Source of the DNA: an uncultured Phascolarctobacterium sp.
Lineage (GTDB): Bacteria; Bacillota; Negativicutes; Acidaminococcales; Acidaminococcaceae
Assembly (NCBI RefSeq): GCF_937920985.1
Contig: NZ_CALDXR010000048.1
Span: forward strand, 1 to 34,915
Length of the DNA: 34,915 bases
Reading direction: 5' to 3'
How positions within the stretch are numbered: the stretch's first letter is position 1; every line of letters starts with the position of its first letter. Under the pieces are notes generated by a model, which saw nothing but the letters and a program-made list of their open reading frames with translations, made no database searches and was not told the DNA's origin. The translations under genes and the position numbers were made by a program. Shown in pieces: positions 14,278 through 20,174 of the stretch.

Positions 14278-16002
14278 TTACATATAATTATGCTCTTTTA
14301 CATGGTCAGAGTGCAGCAGCTGCTCTGCCTTCTCGCTCAGCGGTTTTTCCAGGAAGTCCTTATAGAGCTCCTGTACATCCGGATTGTTGTGGGACTGGTG
14401 CAGAGGACGGTTGCTGTCGATGGTATAGAGCTTATTGCCAAGTACGTCGGCACGCTCTTCCCCGTCGTGAATCGGCTGACCGCCGCCGCCAACGCAGCCG
14501 CCGGGGCAGGCCATAACTTCCACGAAGTCATAATGAACCTTGCCTGCTTTGAGCTCGTCGAGCAGCTTGCCTGCATTGCCCAGACCGCTTACGGTACAGG
14601 TGCGCAGTGTTGCGCCGCCAAGGGTGAATTCACGTACCTTGCGGCCTTCCGTACCGCGAACGTCGGTGAAAGCATCCTCAGGAGCTTCCTTGCCTTCGAT
14701 TACATGGTAAGCAGTACGCAGTGCTGCCTCCATTACGCCGCCGCTGGCACCGAAGATAACTGCGGCGCCGGTGCTCTGGCCCAGCGGATTATCAAAGGGC
14801 AGTTCACCCAGCATTGCCGGGTTGATGTGCTCGGCACGCAGCAGGCGGATAAGCTCGCGCGTGGTGAGTACGATATCTACATCATGGGTGCCGCTGCTGC
14901 GCATAGAGAAGAGAGCGGCCTCGCGTTTTTTAGAAACGCAGGGCATGATGGAAATAGAGCAGATTTCCTTTGGCTTCAGGCCCTTCTTCTGTGCAAAATA
15001 GGATTTTGCCAGCGCACCGAAAATCTGTTGCGGAGATTTGGTGGTGGAAAGGTTAGGCACGAAGTACGGGTGAGTTTTGTTGACATAGCTTACCCAGCCG
15101 GGGCAGCAGGAGGTGAACATCGGCCAGCTGTGGTCCTGCGGATTTTGCAGATGCTCTAATAGCTCGCTTGCTTCCTCCATGATGGTAACGTCGGCAGCGT
15201 AGCAGGTGTCGAAAACATAATCGAAGCCGATTTTCTTCAGTGCTGCTACCATGCGGCCTTCGGTTGCCAGCTCGGGCGGCAGGTTGAAGGCTTCGGCCCA
15301 GGCGGTGCGTACTGCAGGCGCAACCTGCACTACAGTTACCTTGCTGGTGTCAGCCAGTACGTCATAAATTTTGGGAACGTCGTTACGCTCCTTCAGCGCG
15401 CCAACGGGGCAGTGGGTGATACACTGACCGCAGAGGCTGCAGTCACTGTCCTCAATGGAAACATTGCCGGCAACGTCTACGGTAGTACGGGCACCGGTAT
15501 TCTGCACATCCCAGATATGCAGCTTTTGCACCTTGTCACAAATCTGGACGCAGCGCATGCATTTGATGCATTTTTTGGAATCGCGGATGAGCGGGAACTC
15601 CTGGTTCCAGGGAGTGTCGACAACATCGCGCTCATAGGGAATATCGTAAATGCCAAGGTCATTGGCCAAAGTCTGCAGGCTGCAGTTGCCGCTGCGTACG
15701 CAGGTTGCGCACATGCAGTCATGCTGGGATAAAATCAGCTCCACGTTGGTGCGGCGGATGCTGCGGGCCTTAGGGGAGTTGGTATAAACTACCAGACCTT
15801 CCTGTACCGGAGTGGTGCAGGCGGTAACTACACGGTTCTGTCCCTGAATTTCAACTACGCAGACCTTGCAGGCACTGATTTCGTTGATGCCTTTAAGATA
15901 ACACAGGCGGGGGATTTCGATGCCGACGGTGGCAGCAGCCTGCATGATTGTTGTCCCTTGGGGAACGGAAACTTTTTGTCCGTCGATTGTGAGGTTTACC
16001 AT
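14278..16002 (-). CDS. [FeFe] hydrogenase, CpI-like modular catalytic subunit
   Basis: It catalyses reversible proton reduction to H2. The 574-residue protein has an N-terminal [2Fe-2S] domain (C34, C45, C48, C62). A His-Cys3 [4Fe-4S] motif follows (H94-x3-C98-x2-C101-x5-C107), then two ferredoxin clusters (C145/148/151/155 and C188/191/194/198). The H-cluster domain carries TSCCPGW (C299, C300), IMPCVSKKREA (C355) and MACPGGCVGGGGQP (C499, C503). Length and ligand numbering equal those of Clostridium pasteurianum CpI. The start at 16002 is chosen because MVNLTIDGQK opens the domain and AGGAGG (16015-16020) lies upstream. A longer frame would run back into the upstream gene. Its ATG overlaps the stop of the flavoprotein gene (ATGGTAA), implying a joint complex. 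Maturases HydEFG are not in the window. Confidence 0.96.
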   Translation of the reverse strand: MVNLTIDGQKVSVPQGTTIMQAAATVGIEIPRLCYLKGINEISACKVCVVEIQGQNRVVTACTTPVQEGLVVYTNSPKARSIRRTNVELILSQHDCMCATCVRSGNCSLQTLANDLGIYDIPYERDVVDTPWNQEFPLIRDSKKCIKCMRCVQICDKVQKLHIWDVQNTGARTTVDVAGNVSIEDSDCSLCGQCITHCPVGALKERNDVPKIYDVLADTSKVTVVQVAPAVRTAWAEAFNLPPELATEGRMVAALKKIGFDYVFDTCYAADVTIMEEASELLEHLQNPQDHSWPMFTSCCPGWVSYVNKTHPYFVPNLSTTKSPQQIFGALAKSYFAQKKGLKPKEICSISIMPCVSKKREAALFSMRSSGTHDVDIVLTTRELIRLLRAEHINPAMLGELPFDNPLGQSTGAAVIFGASGGVMEAALRTAYHVIEGKEAPEDAFTDVRGTEGRKVREFTLGGATLRTCTVSGLGNAGKLLDELKAGKVHYDFVEVMACPGGCVGGGGQPIHDGEERADVLGNKLYTIDSNRPLHQSHNNPDVQELYKDFLEKPLSEKAEQLLHSDHVKEHNYM

Positions 16003-17846
16003 TTTAAGGTTCTGCCTCCTTTCAGTGTGCTGAAGCCGAATTTGTCGCAGCGCAGGCAGCGTCCTGCTTCCTGGCAGGCCTCCTGCTTGGTCATGCCGCA
16101 TTCAATAGGCTCAAAGGTATGCTTGCGTTCGCCTGCTTCGGTTTCGTGCATCTGGATACGGCCGCAGGGACGTTTATCGTCAATAGACGGGTCGGGAATA
16201 ACTACATCACAGGAAATGGTGTGGTTATAGCCCAAATATTCATCAATATTAGCGGCAGCAACCTTACCGGCAGCAATAGCACGGATTACGGTTGCAGGAC
16301 CGGTTACGCAGTCGCCGCCGGCGAAGACGCCTTCATTGTTGGCAAGCTCACTGCTGGAGAGTGCGGAAATAGTACCGCGTTTGATTTTGATGCCGGCCTC
16401 CTCGAACGGACGCAGCTCAATGCCTTGGCCGATAGCTACAACGATAACGTCGCAGGGAATGCGCTCCAGCTCTACGTCAGCGTGAATCGGACGTGCACGT
16501 CCCCAGGCATCGATAGGACCGATGATTTGCGGCTCAGCCCAGAGAGCGGCCACATTACCTTCGGCATCCGCCTCAATGTGGTGCGGAGCCTTCAGGCCGT
16601 ACAGCTCAGCGCCCTCGGCAATAGCACCTTCGATTTCCTCGGGCAGCGCTGTCATATCGTCCTGACGACGGCGGTAGGCGATGATAACCTTCTTGGCACC
16701 GAGACGGATGGAGCTGCGGGTGCAGTCCATAGCAACGTTGCCGCCGCCAATAACGACAACGGTTTTATCCTTAAAGTCAGGCATTTTTTCTTCGCCGATG
16801 TTGCGCAGCATTTCTACCGCACTGATAACACCGTGGGAATTCTCGCCTTCAATACCGATTTTCTTGTCAGTGTGGGCACCGATGGCAATGTAAACTGCGT
16901 CAAATTCCTCACGCAGCTTTTCGAAGGGGATATCGCCCTCCTCGTTGCCGATTCTGGTGTTGCGATGTACCTCTACGCCGGTGGACAAAATAGCGTCCAG
17001 GTCCTCCTGCAGACGTTCGCGCGGGAAGCGGTAAGCAGGAATGCCGTAGCGCAGCATGCCGCCGAGCTTGCTCTTTTCTTCGAACACAACAGCATGGTGT
17101 CCCATCAGCTCCAGGTAGTAGGCTGCGGACATACCGCTGGGGCCGCCGCCGATGATGGCGATACGTTTGTTGGTAGCAGGCTGTTTTTCGGGCAGCGGCA
17201 CAGTGTTGCTGGGCGCATTGTCAACAGCCATACGCTTCAGGCCGCGGATATTGATAGGAGCATCAATCATGCTGCGGCGGCAGCGTGCTTCGCAGGGATG
17301 CTCGCAGATAAGACCGCACGCAGTAGGGAAGGGGTTATCCTTGCGGATGAGCTTGACAGCGTCGGCATAACGGCCTGCGCCAACCAGCGCAATGTAGCCG
17401 GGGATATCAACCTGTGCCGGGCACAAAGCTACGCAGGGGATAGAATGATGGACGTTGACAGAGCATTTGCCCTTCTTTATGTGGTTAATGTAATCTTCGC
17501 GGAAGCCTTCCAGACCGGCCAAAACCATTTTGGCTGCTTCGAAGCCGATGGCGCAGTCAGCGCTGTTGGCAACGTTTTGCGCGGTGCTTTCGATTAAATC
17601 CAGAGTGTGCATGTCAGCCTTGCCGGCGAGCACGTCTTCCATGAGATTCTGCAGCTGCGCGAGACCTACACGGCAGGGTACGCATTTGCCACAGGTTTGT
17701 GCGTGGCAGACTTTGAGGAACGACAGCTGCAGATCAACAGGGCACAGTCCCGGGGGGCTGGCGATGATGTGTCGTTCCAGGTCCTTGTACAAGCGCTCGA
17801 CCGTAAGCTGTGCCTGGTCGGGTGTTTCGATTCTTAAACGGCTCAT
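15996..17846 (-). CDS. NuoF C-terminal/GltD-like FAD-NAD(P) oxidoreductase, hydrogenase partner
   Basis: This is a 616-residue fusion. Residues about 1-125 resemble the iron-sulfur end of NuoF/HydB (TCGKCVPCRVG with C52, C55, C58, and C98 in ADCAIG) but lack the NuoF FMN/NADH domain. Residues about 135-200 carry the GltD/DPYD-type cysteine cluster (CGLICEHPCEARCRR). Then come the FAD motif GGGPSG (233-238) and the NAD(P) motif GGGNVA (367-372) with YRRRQ (391-395), which suggests NADPH. The C terminus has a further CLRC. The start at 17846 has a GGAGG site. It is the first gene of a two-gene operon and overlaps the [FeFe] hydrogenase by 7 nt. It probably links H2 to NAD(P)H, similar to glutamate-synthase-linked (group A2) hydrogenases. 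It was likely named glutamate synthase small subunit by homology, but no GltB is nearby. Confidence 0.93.
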   Translation of the reverse strand: MSRLRIETPDQAQLTVERLYKDLERHIIASPPGLCPVDLQLSFLKVCHAQTCGKCVPCRVGLAQLQNLMEDVLAGKADMHTLDLIESTAQNVANSADCAIGFEAAKMVLAGLEGFREDYINHIKKGKCSVNVHHSIPCVALCPAQVDIPGYIALVGAGRYADAVKLIRKDNPFPTACGLICEHPCEARCRRSMIDAPINIRGLKRMAVDNAPSNTVPLPEKQPATNKRIAIIGGGPSGMSAAYYLELMGHHAVVFEEKSKLGGMLRYGIPAYRFPRERLQEDLDAILSTGVEVHRNTRIGNEEGDIPFEKLREEFDAVYIAIGAHTDKKIGIEGENSHGVISAVEMLRNIGEEKMPDFKDKTVVVIGGGNVAMDCTRSSIRLGAKKVIIAYRRRQDDMTALPEEIEGAIAEGAELYGLKAPHHIEADAEGNVAALWAEPQIIGPIDAWGRARPIHADVELERIPCDVIVVAIGQGIELRPFEEAGIKIKRGTISALSSSELANNEGVFAGGDCVTGPATVIRAIAAGKVAAANIDEYLGYNHTISCDVVIPDPSIDDKRPCGRIQMHETEAGERKHTFEPIECGMTKQEACQEAGRCLRCDKFGFSTLKGGRTLKW

Positions 17847-17894
17847 AATTTTCCTCCAAAAAGCATACACTAAATATATAAAGGTATAAACTAT

Positions 17895-17923
17895 ATTATA
17901 CAGAAAAAAGCTGATTTTCGCAA
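17895..17923 (-). promoter_or_regulatory. Promoter of the hydrogenase operon
   Basis: On the minus strand, TTGCGA (17923-17918), a 17-bp spacer and TATAAT (17900-17895) lie about 50 bp before the flavoprotein ATG. Confidence 0.75.
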
Positions 17924-17970
17924 TAATAAAGAAGATAGTTTTTATGTAACAATCTGAGCAGAAAGAGCTC

Positions 17971-18012
17971 GCAAGCGCTTTTCTGCCTGCTGCCGCAGGC
18001 AAGCACGCTTGC
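17971..18012. repeat. Nested inverted repeat between divergent operons
   Basis: The outer arms GCAAGCG (17971-17977) and CGCTTGC (18006-18012) enclose GCCTGC-tgcc-GCAGGC (17985-18000). It lies upstream of both the hydrogenase promoter and the symporter promoter. Function is unknown. Confidence 0.55.
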
Positions 18013-18043
18013 AGTAGCAATACTTTTTTTGCCTTGTTTTTTG

Positions 18044-18052
18044 TGTTATACT
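18044..18052 (+). promoter_or_regulatory. Extended -10 promoter of the symporter gene
   Basis: TGTTATACT is a TGn extension plus TATACT, preceded by a T-rich -35 region. The leader of about 70 nt contains the palindrome AGCATTAATGCT (18068-18079) and a GCTGTCGG/CCGGCAGC hairpin (18077-18084 with 18099-18106) just before the ribosome site. Confidence 0.55.
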
Positions 18053-18128
18053 AATACTGAGCTTTAGAGCATTAATGCTGTCGGCAAAAGGTTTGTAACC
18101 GGCAGCTTAAAATATTGGAGGGTTGGAT

Positions 18129-19508
18129 ATGCAGCTTACTGCTACACATTATATCAGCCTGGCTGTGACGCTCCTGGTGACGCTGCTGCCGGGGCTTTTG
18201 GCAGCCAGAAGGGTGAAGTCTGCCGATGATTATAACGTAGGCGGCCGCAGCTCTGGCGCAGGCCTTGTCGCTGGTACGATTATCGGCACGATTGTAGGCG
18301 GCGCTGCTACCGTTGGTACGGCGCAGCTTGGCTTCAAGCTGGGGCTGACGGCTTGGTGGTTTACGCTTGGCAGCGGCATTGCGCTTTTGCTGATGGCGGC
18401 GTTTTATGCTGTGCCTTTGCGCCGCAGCTCGCTGACCACAGTAGCGGAGTATCTCGTTACGGATTACGGCAAGCCTGCGGGGTGGCTGGCGACCTTCAGC
18501 GCCTGCGCCGGCATTTTTTTCAGTATTGTAGCAAGCACGCTTACGGCGCTGCATCTCATAGCAGGCTTGTTCGGCGTACCGCTTTTGGCTGCAGCGGCAA
18601 TTGTTGTTACTGTTACTTTGCTTTTAGTATTTTTTGGCGGCCTCAGCAGCAGCGGGATGGCCGGTATTTTTAAGATTGTGCTGATTTTTGCCAGCATTTT
18701 TGTCGGCGGCTTGCTGGCCTATGCCGATATGGGACATTGGCAGGGCCTGACGCAGAGCTTTGCGGCATATCCATGGTTCAGTCTTTTCGGACGCGGCGTG
18801 GAGGACGGTCTTGTCAGCCTAGGTTCGATGATTGTGGGGGTTATTTCTACGCAGACCTATGTGCAGGCGCTGTTTTCGGCGCGCGATACCAAAACTGCAG
18901 CTGTCGGCTGCTGTGCTGCCGCGCTGATAGTAATTCCCGTGGGACTGCCGTCGGTAATGATCGGTATGTTCATGCATCTGCATCATCCGGAGATAAATTC
19001 TATTGACGCACTGCCGCTGTATCTCGTTACCTATCTGCCGCAATGGCTTGGCGGTATCGGCCTGGGCGCTGTGCTGCTTTCGGCCCTGGGCTCAATCGCC
19101 GGTCTGGCGCTGGGCGTAGGTACGATGATTTCACGTGATATCGTCAGCAAAATCTGGCTGAAGGCTACGGCTGCAGGACAGCTGTGGGCAAGCCGCCTGA
19201 GCGTGCTGGCCGTTTCGGTCGCTGCGATGGTCTTCGTCTTTATGCATCTTGATTCGTCAGTGCTGGAGTGGAATTACCTGTCCATGGCGCTGCGAGGCAG
19301 CGGTATCTTTCTGCCGCTGACGTTCTGCATCTTCTTCCCGGGTAGGGTGCGTGCTTCGATGGGCGTGGCTGCTATGGGTGCAGGCATTTTTGCAGCGCTC
19401 TTCTGGAAGCATATCAGCCCGTGGGAAATCAACAGTCTGCTGCCGGCGCTCGTGTATAATCTGTTCTTTTTACTCATTGGTCTGGCATGGGGCAAGGAAG
19501 GTGAATAG
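18129..19508 (+). CDS. Sodium:solute symporter family protein
   Basis: This 459-residue polytopic inner-membrane protein of the SSS family is a Na+-coupled uptake carrier. About 12-13 hydrophobic helices are visible, starting at residue 7. Typical family features are ARRVKSADDYNVGGRSSG after the first helix, TIIGTIVGGAATVGTAQLGF, LVSLGSMIVGVISTQTYVQALFSARD, and LGSIAGLALGVGTMISRDI near residues 320-340. The substrate cannot be told; SSS members carry sugars, amino acids, carboxylates or vitamins. GGAGGG (18117-18122) lies 6 nt before ATG 18129, so an in-frame TTG at 18123 is rejected. It is a single gene, divergent from the hydrogenase operon, with a hairpin leader that could affect expression. 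Confidence 0.93.
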   Translation: MQLTATHYISLAVTLLVTLLPGLLAARRVKSADDYNVGGRSSGAGLVAGTIIGTIVGGAATVGTAQLGFKLGLTAWWFTLGSGIALLLMAAFYAVPLRRSSLTTVAEYLVTDYGKPAGWLATFSACAGIFFSIVASTLTALHLIAGLFGVPLLAAAAIVVTVTLLLVFFGGLSSSGMAGIFKIVLIFASIFVGGLLAYADMGHWQGLTQSFAAYPWFSLFGRGVEDGLVSLGSMIVGVISTQTYVQALFSARDTKTAAVGCCAAALIVIPVGLPSVMIGMFMHLHHPEINSIDALPLYLVTYLPQWLGGIGLGAVLLSALGSIAGLALGVGTMISRDIVSKIWLKATAAGQLWASRLSVLAVSVAAMVFVFMHLDSSVLEWNYLSMALRGSGIFLPLTFCIFFPGRVRASMGVAAMGAGIFAALFWKHISPWEINSLLPALVYNLFFLLIGLAWGKEGE

Positions 19509-19543
19509 AAGCGAAAAAGCTGCTTTTGCAGCAAGCGGTTTGC

Positions 19544-19572
19544 TTGCAAAAAGCAGCGTGATATGCTATGTT
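19544..19572 (+). promoter_or_regulatory. Promoter of antisense RNA 1
   Basis: TTGCAA (19544-19549), a 17-bp spacer and TATGTT (19567-19572). Spacing and flanks are the same as in the second unit. The -35 lies in the right arm of an inverted repeat (19519-19558). Confidence 0.75.
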
Positions 19573-19578
19573 ATAAGG

Positions 19579-19668
19579 AAGGGGAACTGCCTATACGGTG
19601 GGTTCTCCCAAGTTCTAACGCGGGAGAACCGCCCTGTTACTAGGCAAAGATTAAGGGCGGTTTTCTTA
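19579..19668 (+). ncRNA. Putative type I antitoxin RNA, copy 1 (toxin-less)
   Basis: A transcript of about 90 nt is predicted from the promoter at 19544-19572 to a terminator with stem ACCGCCCT (19628-19635)/AGGGCGGT (19654-19661) and a tttctt tail. It has an inner hairpin GGTTCTCCC/GGGAGAACC and a possible TGCCTA/TAGGCA pairing. The 5' block at 19582-19608 aligns with the repeat in RNA 2 (shared ACGGTG and GTT). No toxin lies opposite it, so it may act on another copy elsewhere or be a relic. Confidence 0.6.
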
Positions 19669-19715
19669 TGTCTGGATTAGTAAGAAAAAAGCTGCTTTTG
19701 CGGCAAGCGGTTTGC

Positions 19716-19744
19716 TTGCAAAAAGCAGCGTAATATGCTATATT
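19716..19744 (+). promoter_or_regulatory. Promoter of antisense RNA 2
   Basis: TTGCAA (19716-19721), a 17-bp spacer and TATATT (19739-19744). It is better than unit 1 at the -10. Confidence 0.78.
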
Positions 19745-19750
19745 ATAGAC

Positions 19751-19843
19751 AAAGGACAACCGCCCACACGGTGAGTTGCCTTAGTGGAAAATTAGCTCAA
19801 GAAGCCACTCCGCCACCGGGCAATGTGTAGGAGTGGTTTTCTT
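19751..19843 (+). ncRNA. Putative type I antitoxin RNA, copy 2 (opposes the toxin gene)
   Basis: An RNA of about 93 nt is predicted, ending at the stem CCACTCC (19805-19811)/GGAGTGG (19830-19836) followed by ttttctt. On the minus strand the same stem is followed by cttctt, so it can also end the toxin mRNA arriving from the right. Its 5' block at 19754-19780 is a direct repeat of the toxin leader block at 19971-19998 (CAAC, CC.CCC, ACACGGT, GT). Because the two RNAs run towards each other, these repeats are complementary in RNA form. That is the arrangement of par/Fst-type antitoxins. Confidence 0.68.
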
Positions 19844-19852
19844 ATGTCTGGC

Positions 19853-19939
19853 TTACTTGTTATATTGAAAAATAAATTCCAGCAATGCCAGGAGAAACAT
19901 GCCAAAGGCCATCAGGTCCTTGAAGTCATAGTTCTTCAT
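19853..19939 (-). CDS. Holin-like type I toxin peptide (28 aa)
   Basis: The minus strand encodes a 28-residue peptide: MKNYDFKDLMAFGMFLLALL, then EFIFQYNK and TAA. It has a polar N terminus, one transmembrane helix (about residues 9-24) and a short polar tail. The core LMAFGMFLLALL resembles the putative holin-like toxin (Hol_Tox) family, small membrane-damaging peptides of Gram-positive type I systems. The ribosome site is exceptionally strong: GGAGGTGAT sits 4 nt before the ATG. The promoter is TTGTAT-N17-TACAAT at 20040-20012, giving a leader of about 65 nt. The mRNA runs into the shared terminator and antisense RNA 2. The inferred role is a toxin kept silent by the antisense RNA. A stable membrane micropeptide with another role is possible. 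Confidence 0.72.
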   Translation of the reverse strand: MKNYDFKDLMAFGMFLLALLEFIFQYNK

Positions 19940-19970
19940 AAGCATCACCTCCATTCTACAAGAGAATGTC

Positions 19971-19998
19971 GGCAACACCACCCTGCAACACGGTTGTC
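19971..19998 (-). promoter_or_regulatory. Toxin leader block repeated in the antisense RNAs
   Basis: In plus-strand orientation this block shares GG.CAAC.CC.CCC, ACACGGT and a final GT with 19754-19780, as direct repeats at opposite ends of the locus. In the toxin mRNA the block reads ACCGTGT, which can pair with ACACGGT of antisense RNA 2 upstream of the toxin ribosome site. Confidence 0.55.
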
Positions 19999-20011
19999 AG
20001 TGTCTTGTCTT

Positions 20012-20040
20012 ATTGTAACATATGTTAAGAGAACATACAA
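20012..20040 (-). promoter_or_regulatory. Toxin promoter with palindrome in the spacer
   Basis: On the minus strand, TTGTAT (20040-20035), a 17-bp spacer and TACAAT (20017-20012). The spacer and the edge of the -10 hold the perfect palindrome TAACATATGTTA (20016-20027), a possible repressor site. The -35 lies in one arm of an inverted repeat, AACATACAAC (20032-20041)/GTTGTATGTT (20062-20071). Confidence 0.65.
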
Positions 20041-20103
20041 CGAACGAATTGTGAATTCACGGTTGTATGTTTTTTCGATTTTAGGCAGGAAATTTATCTG
20101 TAA

Positions 20104-20112
20104 TGCTAGAAT
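20104..20112 (+). promoter_or_regulatory. Extended -10 promoter of dnaE
   Basis: TGCTAGAAT is TGn plus TAGAAT, 63 bases before the dnaE ATG. No clear -35. Confidence 0.5.
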
Positions 20113-20174
20113 AGTTTTACATACATTTGCCGCAGATTTGCGCGGCAGCGGTCTTTTAATTTAAGGAGCAAGAG

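Larger units (their letters stand above)
19514..19676 (+). repeat. Tandem duplication, unit 1 (antisense RNA unit without toxin)
   Basis: Unit 1 matches unit 2 (19686-19852) at an offset of 172-176 bp. The conserved parts are the GC-rich inverted repeat GCTGCTTTT...AAAAAGCAGC, the promoter, the ACGGTG block, the terminator tail and ttttcttatgtctgg. The middle of the RNA has diverged. The toxin reading frame that follows unit 2 is missing after unit 1. Confidence 0.85.

Noticed and set aside
16119..17597. Open frame of 492 codons on the plus strand
   Set aside because: It lies antisense to the flavoprotein gene, whose FAD, NAD(P) and iron-sulfur motifs are all intact on the minus strand.
15996..17846. 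Glutamate synthase small subunit
   Set aside because: The GltD-like module is fused to a NuoF-type iron-sulfur domain and overlaps a hydrogenase. No large subunit gene is present in the window.
19509..19850. Riboswitch or tandem riboswitches upstream of dnaE
   Set aside because: Each unit has its own promoter and a terminator, no gene in the same orientation follows closely except the separately promoted dnaE, and complementarity to the toxin leader explains the sequence better.
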